From: Tausonia pullulans
Taxonomy: Eukaryota; Basidiomycota; Tremellomycetes; Cystofilobasidiales; Mrakiaceae
Assembly (NCBI GenBank): GCA_951802195.1
Contig: OX637634.1
Location: 434,001 to 498,000, forward strand
DNA length: 64,000 nucleotides
Direction: 5' to 3'
Below, piece after piece: positions 43,498-55,270 of this stretch. Made by a program: the position numbers and the translations under genes. The stretch's first letter is position 1. Every line of letters starts with the position of its first letter. The notes beneath the pieces are model-generated. The model did no database searches, was not told the DNA's origin, and saw only the letters and a program-made list of their open reading frames with translations.

Positions 43498-45404
43498 CTC
43501 TTAGGGCTGCGTACGGGAAAAGTTCTGAGTTACAGAGGGTGGCAGATACGACGGAAGGTGGATCTCCATCCACCGATATTATCCCATCGCCTCACGCCTA
43601 GCAGGCCGTTCCGTTGGGTCTGGATGTGCGAGGGGATGAGGGGGGTCTCCTCAATTTGGAGTGAATGCATCTGGTGACCTGATGCTCCCAACACAACGAT
43701 ATCCAGCACAGCGAGAGAAGCCTGCTTGAAGAAATACACTAGTCAGAGCGGGACTGGAGAGCACCCATCCGAAGAAGCGACGGGGAACATGATTGGCGCG
43801 CTCGACGACAACCGCGAACGGCGTATCCGCTAGACTGGGTTGTCATGGGTAAAAGCTGAAGATGAAGGATTCTTCTCCGGCTGTTGGACTGAATGGGGTG
43901 AAGTTGCGTGTGCTGGTCGAGCAGGGGCGGTCGAGCCTGACCTCATCAAGGAGAGCGTGCGCATCATCGAGCGAGATACAGGCGGACCAACGCGGGCTTC
44001 TTTAGCGGGGCTTCTCAGGCTGAGTTCAAGATGGCATCGCTGGCGGATGAGTGGCGTCCACTCGCATCGTACGAGACTAGGCATGTCACCCGCTCAAGCA
44101 CTACGCCACCCGCCGGACCTCATCAGCTCGGTTGAGCATGCCCGATGACGCCAGACGTGCCTCTCGTCAGGATGAAACGTTAGAGGATGGCATGATGCGT
44201 CGTGGTGCCTTTCGTTCTTCGATCAATGTAGATATCAGGACGGTAGCCGAAGCCGACGGCCAGCGAGGGCACGGCACCGACGCTTCGATGCGAGGCATCC
44301 AGCCCATACCCGAGCACAGAGAGCCAGAGTTCTCGAGGGAATACATCACGGGAAGGCGATGCGGCGGGAAAGAGACCCGAGAAGATGGAAAGAGAATGAG
44401 TGACGTGGCGAAATAACGAGGTCCATGGATGCATTTTGCGGGCCGGCTGGTGGGAGAACTACGCTCGCGAGCAGTAGCAGGCAGGCGGCGATGGCCCCGC
44501 TCTCCGTCGGGCCGAGCAGTCGCTCGCTCGCTCGAGGGAGCCCCGCCCCCTGCTATTCGACCGCAGGAAAGAAGGAAGGGCAGCGACGAGGGACGAGCGG
44601 CTCAGAGCAAACGCGTCCAGTCCGTCGCTTTGTTCGTCTCGTCCACCCATCCCCCCATCGTCGTTCTCTCGCTCGCTCGATTGCTCGCCCAGGCCCGAGC
44701 AGACCTCCTCTCCATCCTCAGGTAGCTCTCACCAGGTCAGTCGGCCAATCTTCCCAGTCTGCGCGCGTGACACCGGACTCTCCAAACAGAGGACGCGTGC
44801 TGAAGAGAAGTCGTCCCACCTCGCACGCTGTCCCACCTGGCCGCCATCCTTTCCTCGTCTCGTTCACTCGCCTCGCCACCTCCCACCCTTTCGTGGAAAT
44901 CAGCCCACCTCTCCTCAGTCCTCTTCCCTTCGATCGCCCGGCCGCCGCCCTTGCAGTAGTCGTCGTCGTTGAGGTCACGGCTCTCGTCGTCTTAATTCTC
45001 CCTTCGACCCGCTCGGTTCTCTTGCGCCCGAAGCGTCTCTCTTCTCTTGTCTGCTCAACCAGCTCCCTCCACCACCCGCACTCTTCAACCACACATAGCC
45101 CGATCGGCCCTCAACCGTCCACCCTACTCATCTTGCCTGCCGCTGTCCTCGACAACGCGTGAGTGTCCTCCATGGTGCACCAGACAGGCGAGAGAAGAAG
45201 CAGGAAAGCCGACGCGCGCGGACCACCCTTCAGTTGCGCGTCTCTGTCGCTCTCCCTGTCTCCTGCCTCTCTCCGTTGTTGCCTCTTGTCCTTCTCTCCC
45301 GCCATAGGACTCCCCACTGACAGCCAGCCCCCTTGTTTTCTCGGCCTCTCGATTCTCTGCCGTGTTTTCGATTCCCTTCGACAGTCGCGCGCCACCCCCG
45401 CCCA
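43498..45404. other. Upstream region of HMG-CoA reductase
   Basis: 43500-44420 holds no recognised gene. 44420-45404 is pyrimidine-rich on the plus strand and probably carries the promoter and 5' UTR. A 245-codon frame there is low-complexity and not accepted as a gene. Confidence 0.45.
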
Positions 45405-48400
45405 ATGACCCCCTTCGCAATCCGGAAGCGGCTCCTCCGACTCATCTCGGCCGTCGCCTCAGGTCATCCCATCGAGATCATTCTCCTCACTTTCGTCGTC
45501 GTTACCCTCACCTACTTCCAGCTTCTTCACACGATCAAGCACTCGGACTTGTGAGTGGCCTCCCTTTCCTCCCACTCTGCGCGAGGTCGAGAGAGCGAGC
45601 GGCATCGGCGGTTATCGACCTGTCGGCTGTCGGCCCACTTTTGGGCGGAGAGCTCGGGCCTTTGCTTGCTGATTGTCGCTCTTTCTATGTACATCGACTG
45701 ACTCGTCCCTGCTCGGCTCATTCCCCCTCCTTGACCCTCCACTTGCATCTGTGCTCACCGATCTAACTCGATCTGACACTCTCGCTCGCCATCGTTCGCC
45801 CAACCCTCGACGCGCGTTCCTCACCCGGCGCGCTCCAACCATGATCTCCGCCTTCGTGTTGTACTCCCACTAGCTTCTCCGAGTCTGCCATCTCCTCGTC
45901 CTGGGCTGCCCCGCGTAGCATCGTCGTTGCCCACGGTCCCGCCGTCTCGTCCTCGTCGCCCTCGGGCTGGTCGCCTCTTCCCCTGGACGACTGGCGCTCG
46001 ATTCGTGAGGGTGGCAGCTTCCTCTCTCCGGCCGCTTCCTCGGACCCTGCCCCGGCTCGTGTCGTCTTCGTCAAACAGCTCGTAATTAGCCTCGATCCGA
46101 TCGACGTCGTCGAACGCTCGAACCTCTTTGCCGGACAGGACTTCAACGCCGCCGCCACCAGCTCGCTCGTCGACGACGAAGACGATGAGCCCTCGGTTCG
46201 CTCGGCTTCGGCTTCCCCCTCCACCCGCTCGAGGCCCTCGCTTGCCGCTGGCGCTGCCTCCAATGCCGCGAGGGTTGCCCGTGCTGGCAGCGATGACATC
46301 GGCTTACTCGACGAGCAGGTTCAGGGCGCGCTCGCCCGATTCGAGGACTACGTTCTCACTGCCGCATCCGTCCCCTACCGCGCTCCCGCCAATCTCAGCT
46401 CGCTCCCCCTACTCGCCAAGGCCGTCAGGCAGGCATCGGCGCTCCGGAATCAGCACCAGCGCGTCCGTGAGGGACACCCGCTCACGTTCGCTTCGGATCT
46501 TTGCTACGTCCCCACCGCCGCCAACGAGGCCAACGAGTCAGCGTGCTTTCACCTCACGACGCTCACCCAGCGAACCCTAATTCTCACGCTCGCCTTCTCT
46601 GGCCGCCCGGAAACGCTCCCGGCCTCGTCAGCACTTCTCCCCGCCACCGCTGGATCGCTTCCCCCGGCCTCCTTCGCCCGAGACTTTGCTGCCCGGCTCG
46701 CCCAGCTCCCAACTTTTTCCGTTGACGGCCTAACCGTTTCGTCGCGCTCAATCGACAGTGAAGCCGACGCTACCCCCTCGGCTGCGTGGGGTGCCAACTC
46801 GATTGTCGGTGGCCGTCGGATCGGTGAGATGCGCTCAGCGCGCTGGGTCGCATATGCCTTTGTTGCGCTCGTCATGAGGTTTTGGGGTCTCGCCCGCCAG
46901 GCCGACTCGGCGGACGTCTTTGTCGTCCTCGCCGGGTACCTTATCATGCACCTCACCTTCGCCCGGCTCTTCCTCAGCATGCGTCGCATGGGCTCCAATT
47001 TCTGGCTCCCCGGAACGGTCCTCCTCTCGTCGTGCTTCGCCTTCCTCGTCGCCCTGCTCGCCGCGTCCGTCCTCGGCATCCAGGTCGACCCGGTCTGCCT
47101 CTCTGAGGCGCTCCCTTTCCTTGTTATCACGGTTGGCTTCGACAAGCCCTTCGCCCTGGCTCGCGCCGTCTTTACCTCGCCTGAGATCGCCCCGGTTCTT
47201 CTCCGCCGCCGGCCCTTCATCGCTCCGGGAGATGACGAGGACGAGCCCGCCCGCCCTGCTAGGAAGGACAAGGTCGAGTGGGCCCCGCCCGTCCCGGCTC
47301 GCGATATCGCCGTCAATGCCGTCTCGCGCGTCGGCCCGTCTATCGTCCACGACTACGCCCTCGAAGTCGCTGTCCTCACCGTCGGAGCCGCCTCGGGCGT
47401 TGGAGGCCTCAAGGAGTTCTGCAAGCTCGCTGCGCTCATACTCGTCGCCGACTGCTGCTTCCTCTTCTCCTTTTACGTCGCCATCCTCACGATCATGGTC
47501 GAGGTGAGCTGAGGCGTTCTCTTCCTCTGCGCTGCCTTTTCCTGCATCTGTTCTGCTGACTGAGTCGTATTTCTTTCCTCAAGGTCCACCGCATCAAGCT
47601 CATCCGTGGCCTCCGCCCTATCATCGGCCATCGCCCAACGCCCGTGACCTCGTCCCCGTCCACCCCGACATCCTCCTCGGCCAGCTCAAGTCACATTGCC
47701 AATGGCAACGCTTCCCCTGTCGCTGCCGAGCCCCCTGTATCGTTCCTCCGTCGCGTTTCGCGCATGCTTTTTGGCTCCTCTGAGGTCGACACTGTGCCTG
47801 GAGGCAAGACTAACCCCGTCGCTCGGCTCAAGCTTCTCCTCATTGGCGCCTTCCTTGTCCTCCACATCCTTAATCTCTGCACGACCCTTACTGAGACGAC
47901 TGCCATCCGTCGGCATACTACCCACCAGTCGACTGCGCTCGCCCAGCAGCAGCAGACCTTCCTCTCTCGGCGTGTCGACCCGGCGTCGCCCTCGGTCGCC
48001 GCCGTCCTTGGAGAGCTCGCTGCGCTCCACGCTGGCGAGAAAGTCAACCTCATCGCCCACGTCGCCCCGCCTGTCCACTTTGGCGTTTCAGTGCCTTCGA
48101 TGTCGATTTCGGCCTCAAAGCGCGCTGCCGCTACCGCCGCTCGCGGAGTCGGCCGTCAGACCCACCACGGCCTCGTCCTCCTCGACAACTTTATGACGGC
48201 CTGGACTGCGCTCGTCGGCGATCCCGTTCTTTCCAAGTGGATTATTGTCACCATGGCGGTCAGCATCATTCTCAACGGTTACCTCCTCAAGGGTATCGCC
48301 TCGGCATCCGCCTCGGGCTCTGGAACTCGTGGAGCTGGAGGAGCCGCTGCTGCTGCCGCTGCTGTTCTCCTAGGCGCCTGGGAGACTGACGGGCCTGAGA

Positions 48401-50429
48401 GAGAGCTCTTCATTAAGGCTGAGTCTGCTTCCGACACCACTCCTGCCGCTGCCGTCCCCGTTGCTGCTGCCCCCGTCGTCGCTCCCGCCCCCTCGGTCCC
48501 CGAGCCGCCCAAGTACGAGAAGCCCATGCCGGCCTTCATCGTCTCACCTGCCACGTCCAAGACCATCCGCGCTGCTCCCGCCTCTGCTCCTGTCGTCGCC
48601 GCTACCTCGCCCTCCATCGCTGTCGCTCGCCCAGACGTCGCTTCGGACCGCCCCGCTCTCGATGGTCTCGTCAACGGCAACGGCCCTGTCGCGCTCCCAA
48701 CCGATGTTGTCGCTCGTCTGCGTCCTCTTGAGGAGTGCGCCGAGATTCTCAAGGGCGGTCTCGGCCCCTGGGAGCTCGAGGACGAGGAGGTTGTGCTCAT
48801 GGTCCAGAAGGGCAAGATTGCTCCATATGCCCTCGAAAAGGTCCTCCAGGACTGCGAGCGGGCCGTCAAGATCCGTCGTGCCGTCGTCTCCCGCGCATCG
48901 GTCACCAAGTCGCTCGAGGCCTCAGATCTCCCTTATATCGGCTACGATTACGCTAAGGTCCTGGGTGCTTGCTGCGAGAACGTCGTCGGTTACATGCCTC
49001 TCCCCGTTGGAATCGCTGGTCCTCTCACCGTCGACGGCGAGTCGCTCCCGCTTCCGATGGCCACCACAGAGGGTACGCTTGTCGCTTCGACCTCGCGCGG
49101 TTGCAAGGCCCTCAACGCCGGAGGAGGTGTCACCACCGTCATCACTCAGGATGCTATGACTCGTGGACCAGCCGTCGAGTTCCCGAGCGTCACCATGGCT
49201 GCTCAGGCTAAGCGCTGGCTCGACTCGGAGGAAGGACTCACAGTGCGATTTTTTCTCTTCCTGTTGCTGCTTCTCTACTGTTCCGATCACTGATAACGTC
49301 TCTTCTTCTCATAACAGATCATCAAGGAAGCTTTCGACTCAACCTCCCGCTTCGCTCGTCTCCAGAGCATTAAGTGCGGCATGGCCGGTCGGACGCTCTA
49401 CATTCGTCTCGCGACGAGCACTGGTGACGCGATGGGCATGAACATGGCTGGTGGGTCCAGTCTCTCCTTGCTTCGTCTTTCCCCTAGTCACTGACAATTG
49501 TTCCCCACCTCCAATAGGCAAGGCGACGGAGAAGTGCCTCGAAGCGATGAACGAACATTTCCCGCACATGCAGATTCTTGCTCTTTCTGGCAACTATTGC
49601 ACCGACAAGAAGCCGGCCGCGATCAACTGGGTCGAGGGCCGCGGCAAGTCCGTTGTCGCCGAGGCCGTCATCTCGGGTGCGATCGTCAAGTCTGTTCTCA
49701 AGACGACCGTCGGAGACCTCGTCAACCTCAACCAGAAGAAGAACCTCATTGGCTCCGCCATGGCTGGATCGATTGGTGGTTTCAACGCGCACGCGTCTAA
49801 CATTCTCACCTCGATCTTCCTCGCCACTGGTCAGGATCCGGCCCAGAACGTCGAGTCATCGATGTGCATGACTCTCATGGAGTCGTGAGTCGCTCTCTTA
49901 TTCTTCTTGCTTCCTTCCCTCCGTCGGTGACGCCCCTCCTCCCCCCTCTCTCTGCAGCGTCAACGATGGCCAAGACCTCCTTATCACCGTCTCGATGCCT
50001 TGCATTGAGGTTGGTACCGTCGGCGGCGGAACATTCCTCCCTCCCCAGAACGCTTGTCTCCAGATGCTTGGTGTCGCTGGTGCTCACCCGGACTCCCCGG
50101 GCCACAACGCCCGGCGACTCGCGCGCGTCATTGCCGCATCCGTCATGGCCGGTGAACTCTCGCTTATGTCTGCTCTCGCCGCGGGCCACCTCATCAAGGC
50201 CCACATGACGCATAATCGATCGACACCCAACACGCCCTTGCTCGCTTCCCCGTTGGCGTCGAGGCCGACGACGCCAAGCCCTCACCCGAGGACGTTGGGC
50301 CTTCTGACACCCATGGCGAGCACGAGCTCCGTCGCGAGTATTTTCTCCAAGGGTGGGCTCACCCATAGCTCGAGCACGACAGAGGTTTCGTCAGCTACCG
50401 CTGAGGGAACGACCACCGTCGACCGATAG
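45405..50429 (+). CDS. HMG1: 3-hydroxy-3-methylglutaryl-CoA reductase
   Basis: Rate-limiting enzyme of sterol and isoprenoid synthesis in the ER membrane: HMG-CoA plus 2 NADPH to mevalonate. Six exons (45405-45550, 45874-47503, 47584-49242, 49318-49450, 49518-49884, 49958-50429) give 1468 residues. An N-terminal membrane helix ([15 protein letters not shown]) is followed by a lumenal part. A sterol-sensing domain lies near residues 365-590 ([32 protein letters not shown]), then an Ala/Pro-rich linker. The catalytic domain starts near 970: [34 protein letters not shown] with the catalytic Glu, [51 protein letters not shown] and [14 protein letters not shown] with the catalytic His. A Ser/Pro-rich tail follows. 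Confidence 0.97.
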
Positions 50430-50991
50430 TCTTCCTTTCCCTCTTCCTCTTTTCTATATTTTATGGACCCGCTCGTATCCTCCTCTTGAGGAGGTCGACT
50501 CTCATCTCCTCTCCATCTCTCTCGCGCTGTAGTGTCGTCATCTCCTGCTTCAAAAAGACACCCCCCTCGTACTCTTGCTCGCTCTACGTCGTCGTCGTCG
50601 TTGTTCCTCGTGCGTTCGTTCGTGTCGCTCTCCCTTTCCCTTTCCCTCGCTGCTCCTTTCTTCTCTTCTCACTGCTTGCCTTATACCGATCTGCTCTTTT
50701 GGGACAATCGTGGCTCAACGAAAAGGACAACCTAGCTCGGATCAGGCGAGCGAGTAGGAGCATGAAGGACAGCAGTTTAGGCCGTGCTCAGCAGCCTGGA
50801 TGGCTCCGTCCTCTTGCTCAAGCTCCATACCTCATTCGGCAAGGTCGTGACGGCTGGAGTTCTGCGCACAGGAAGGGAGCACCTGTTGCGAGGCTTGAGC
50901 GAAAGGCGGAAGCGCGACCCATCTCCTCTCCAGCCTAAACATGCCGCACGCCATTGGAAAAAACCTTCCACTCTTGTGAGTAGGAAAAGTG
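50430..50991. other. 3' flank of HMG-CoA reductase
   Basis: Pyrimidine-rich up to about 50700, presumably 3' UTR. No further gene seen before the tRNA. Confidence 0.5.
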
Positions 50992-51065
50992 AGACCCTTA
51001 ACGGATTTGAACCGTTGACCCCCAGATTTGGAATCTGGTGCTCTAACCAACTGAGCTAAAGGATC
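50992..51065 (-). tRNA. tRNA-Trp(CCA), copy 3
   Basis: Identical to the other three copies. TTTT terminator on its strand. Upstream flank (GCCGGATCTTGACTC, then GACGACTGCGGTACC) is shared with copies 1 and 2. Confidence 0.95.
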
Positions 51066-51163
51066 TGAACGCCGGATCTTGACTCGGAAGAGAAGCGGAT
51101 CGACGACTGCGGTACCTCTTCCCCGGACCAGACCGCGAAAGGAGAAAGATGGGCAGCTTCTCA

Positions 51164-51560
51164 CACTGGCAGTCGAGCACGAGGTGGATGGATGTCGGGC
51201 AGTGGCCAGATGGCTGATACTGCTGCCGGCGCCGCCATCGATCCTGGGTGACAAGCAGGTCAGGGGTGGGGAAGTATCGTAGACCATACATAGACCACAG
51301 CCACCGCTCGACGTAGCTGATCATCTTGATGTGTACTTTTAGGTCTCCCTTACCCCACCCCCCCCCCCCTCGTACTTCCTACATCTGACATCTTCAATCA
51401 ACGCTCTTTAACATGGACATTTTGCCTTTTCTAATGGACCTGTGTCTTTACCCATATCTTCGTTAATTTTCGCTCTCCCTCTATCTAGCTGCGACTCGCT
51501 ATCTCTCATGGGGTTACCTCGTCCTCTACGTATGACTCATGATTTAGATACAAAACACAA
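51164..51560 (+). mobile_element. LINE 3' fragments upstream of tRNA-Trp copy 3
   Basis: Begins in the last ~30 codons of ORF2 (CACTGGCAGTCGAGCACGAG) and runs into the 3' UTR. At about 51340, after a C-rich run, an older-type LINE tail (CCTACATCTGACATC onward) continues to TTTAGATACAAAACA. The first piece is 98 bp upstream of the tRNA; both point away. Confidence 0.8.
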
Positions 51561-51599
51561 AGTTCTCTATGGGGCGGAATATGTCAATAGTGTCGACCT

Positions 51600-52985
51600 G
51601 TCGGGAGATGTCCGAGGCCCACTGAGTAATGTGGAGCTTGGTCTTGACCCAGGCCTGGAAGGGGCCGTCGATATCTCTGAGCGCACTATGCTACCAGCTG
51701 AGAGTGTGACGGAGGAAGAATGAATGAAACCCCTGAGCTTGAATGTGGACGGATGCCGACCTTGTGTGAGCCAGCCCCTTGTTCGGTTGCGCCTAGGATG
51801 GTGAGGCAGAGCTCGACGGGGTTGTGGCTGGAGTAAAGGGAGCCACACGAGTGCGGCAAAATATTCTGGTGAACGGCTCGACTAGCTAGCAGGAGGAGTC
51901 ATGGAAGCGAACAAGGTGGCGGTTGGCTCTTCTGGTGCCAGTGTGGTTGGTGTACGCACGACGGAGTGCGTAGCGGCTACGGACAGAACGGGTGTGAGAG
52001 TAAAGGCGCGGGCGATCGGTCTCATCTGATCCCCTCTGGAGTTGTTGGTATTGAGGCTTATCCCGTCGAGTTCTTCGTTCTACGCAGTTCCAGTCACCGC
52101 TCAGCGAGAAGGAATGTCTAAGCGAGTAAGGAGTGGGTGGGAAAGAGCAGAGAGGAATGTCTTGTCGACGAGCCACTTCAGCAGGGGATGTAGACGGCAA
52201 AGGCTTTAGCGGTCTCACCGTCGATAGCGAGAAGGGCATTCCTGAGGTTGGAACGGAGATTGGGTGAGGAGGTGAAGATGGCAGGCAGTCTGGCAGTTGA
52301 CGGTGAAGATCGAGCCTGGGCCAAGCTCTTCACAATCAGCTGTCCAAGCCTCCACCTGTTCGGGGGTTTTGCGTGCAATGTCAGAGAGGATCAAGAAATT
52401 AGTACTGGAGCGAGAGTGGGAAGAGGGAAGAAGGCTGCGAACATGATCTCGCATGAATACCCGTTGAATGTTAGCCGCGACGATATAAAGTTCGTTGAAC
52501 ACCGTTATTATCTATGTCCCCGGCTAAGGCCGTAGTCAGGAGGGAGGGTATCAATATGAGGCATGATGGAACCGCTTGAGACCTGCTGGTTTGAGTTCGA
52601 GTCAACGAGCTGGGAGCCCTTGGCGTCCACCATTACGGGCGCGTTTCCGGTCGCAACTTTCGCTCTGACTGGGATGTTGGCCTTGAGACGGCCCGAGCAG
52701 CAAGCAGAGCGATGGAATCGCAGGCTACATCTTCCGCACGTCGGGGCGACGGGGCACTCGGCGCGCTCGTGCTTCATCGAGTGGCAATAGTGTAATGCGT
52801 CGACGATGGACGAGAGGAGAAGAAGACCATCTCCTACGACTCGGACTACGTATAGGTCGCGCCTCCTACGCTTTCCTTGACCGAGGTGTCGTAGAGGTAC
52901 TAGGCTCTTTCGGATTATGCTAGAGGGAGCTGGACAGACTTGACGCTGACCTCGCGATTCGTTCAAGCTGTGAGCGTCTGGAAAA
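51600..52985 (-). mobile_element. Old, related LINE: ORF1 end plus ORF2 endonuclease part
   Basis: Minus strand. The ORF1 zinc knuckles (CHSMKHERAECPVAPTC, CGRCSLRFHRSACC) lie near 52700-52800. The ORF2 start region (ELYIVAANIQRVFMRDHVRS) is near 52490, followed by remnants of GDWNCVE, YSSHNPVELCL and the following helix down to 51600. Clearly the same family but diverged, with frame breaks. At the ORF1/ORF2 junction it reads TAATAACGG instead of TAATGG, so the stop-start pentamer is gone. Confidence 0.8.
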
Positions 52986-53135
52986 AGCGTCAGCCTTGGG
53001 CATCTTCTTGAACCCAGAGAGATCAAGCTTGACCCGGGCTCGGCCTGTGGGAGCGCCGGGTGCTCAGAGGTAATACTGGCGCGAAAGGAGGCGGGTTCGC
53101 CGAAGTTGCGGATGACTAGGCGCCGAAAACGAGTA

Positions 53136-53834
53136 TTTTTTTTTGGTATTTAAGTCATGAGTTATACGTAGAGAACGAGGTAACCCTATGAGAGATATCG
53201 AGTAGTATCCAGATAGAGGGAGAGCGAAAGTAAAGAACAGGTAGAAGGAAAGCAATATATGGGTGTGGACATAGGCCCATTAAAGAGGTAAGATATTAAG
53301 ATGACCAGCTACATCAAGCAGTGGCTATGGACCAGCCATACTTCCCCACCCCAGACCTGCTTGTCACCCAGGATCGATGTCGGCGCCGACCGCAGTTCCA
53401 TCCATCTGGTCCCTGCCAGCCATCCACCTCGTGCTCGACTGCCAGTGTGTCAGCCGGATCATAGACGCGATCTTGCGGATCTCCTCGTCCGTGACAGGGT
53501 CGAGGGCTGCGATCTTGCTGTACCTCCGCCTCCGGACGAATCGCCATGTCCGGGCTACAAAGATACAGTGGAAGAGGAAGGCCGCCCTCGGCGGCGACGG
53601 TGTCGGGCAGACAAGCGTCTGGAGGGACGGAGGATGGGAGGGGATCGAAGGCGAGGCACTTGCAGCAGCAGCAGCAGACCAGATAGCGCGCACGACGGGA
53701 CACGGCTCGTCGAAGAGGTGGAAGAAGGACTCAACGGGGGCCGTCAGGCACAGCGCACATCGCTTGGACCTGTTGTGCGGCGTAGCGGTTCCGTCGGCGA
53801 GGAATGGCGCAGCGGTATGCTTTCCTGGGTGGAG
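53136..53834 (-). mobile_element. 5'-truncated LINE copy upstream of tRNA-Trp copy 4
   Basis: The last ~150 codons of ORF2, including the zf-RVT finger (CALCLTAPVESFFHLF), open to the stop, plus the full 3' UTR and poly(A) (poly-T at 53136). Nearly identical to 32450-33155, hence recent. It begins 107 bp upstream of the tRNA and points away. A GT-rich change in the 3' UTR distinguishes it from the large LINE. Confidence 0.88.
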
Positions 53835-53941
53835 GCCGAAAACGAGGCGGGCAGGATTGTATTCTGTAGACCTGATCGAACAAAGGCGTCCGCAGTCGTC
53901 AGCAGTCGTGAGATCAATCATTACTTGAGATCCGACTTCTA

Positions 53942-54015
53942 GATCCTTTAGCTCAGTTGGTTAGAGCACCAGATTCCAAATCTGGGGGTCAACGGTTCAA
54001 ATCCGTTAAGGGTCT
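53942..54015 (+). tRNA. tRNA-Trp(CCA), copy 4
   Basis: Identical to the other three copies. TTTTT terminator follows. Its upstream flank is only weakly similar to that of copies 1-3. Confidence 0.95.
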
Positions 54016-55270
54016 GTAATTTTTCCACAGCTCCCCGATATGGCGGAGAGATCTTCACTCAAGTTAGGCGATGGCTGCCAATGGCGTACCTCAACGACGT
54101 CGTGCAGTCCACGTCCTCGCAGACAGACTTGATCAGGAGAGACACCCACTGCCTGTATCAACGACCTCACAAGCATCATAGAAGCGAATTGAGAGGGGTA
54201 GAAGGGAGGACGGCCTGCGCCACCGCTCACCGAGCTGGATCCGAAGGCCCCTGGTCTCCTCTTCCTCCTGCATCACCTCCTTCTGTCCCTTCTCCTCATT
54301 CCCTGACTGATCGAAATCCACAGCCGCCTCGAGTCTCTACTACTCCTCCCCCGCGATCTCGCCCTCTCGCCCTCTGCCCCTCCTTTTTGCCTTCACTCGC
54401 CAACGTAATCCCTTCCACTCCAACCGCCACTTTACTTCCACTTCCGCCAACGCTGTCTCCTCGTGTTTCACTCTTCCTTCTCCTACCTTTCCACTTTCAG
54501 AATCAACGAGCCAAGCCACCATGTGCCCCGGCGTAGAGGATGCCAGCAGCACGGCCTAAGCGTTTGTTGGCAACTCGAGGATGCCCCAAGCCAAGCTGGC
54601 GGTGCCGACGCAGGAGGAATCCCGAAAGATCCAGGCGTCAACCACCAAGCGCGTAGGGTGGGTAGGAATCCGTGCGTAGCAATGAGGTAAAGGGGCGGGT
54701 GAGATCGGCGATCGCTGCCTCCTCTCCTGGGTGGGAAACGCGGATCTCCCGATCCCGAGGGAGCGTTTCGTACTGGAATTCGGAGAAAGGCGAGACGAGC
54801 TTGATGTTCCCACGACGGTGAGGATGTTGAAGGTCGTTCCGGCGGTGGATGAGGTTTGGGTGATAGTCTCTCTCATTTGTTTTCTTTTTTGCTCCTACCG
54901 GCTTATTCAGATATCTTCTTCCACTCTTGGTTCCTTTGCACCGTTTGCATTCATGTCTGAACCAACCTCGAATACAGCGTCTATTTCAGAGCTTAAGCGA
55001 TCCAATCGGGGTGGCGCCGAGTGCAGACGTGGCCCACTCGACGCGTTCGTGTAGGCGTCGCGTGCTCGCTTCGAGGCAACCTCCAACTACACTCGTCGCC
55101 TTCGTCTTACATCCCTTTTATCTCACAGGCAACCATTACAATCCTCTTCTTCCACATTCTTCACCGACTTGAACCTCTTGCCATCCACCTCGCTGTCCTA
55201 GCCGCGCTCCTAAGCGAGGCCGTCGGCCTCCACCGACCCTGCCAGTCTCCCCTCATCGCCGACTGCCGCG
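54016..55270. other. Region upstream of EXO5
   Basis: Pyrimidine-rich stretches (54250-54500) and mixed sequence. No gene, tRNA or known repeat recognised. Probably contains the EXO5 promoter. Confidence 0.4.

Noticed and set aside
44425-45162. 245-codon frame upstream of HMG-CoA reductase
   Set aside because: Low-complexity Ser/Pro/Arg sequence in a pyrimidine-rich leader, no homologous motif.
48279-48908. Minus-strand 209-codon frame in HMG-CoA reductase
   Set aside because: Antisense of the Ala/Pro-rich linker; no independent support.
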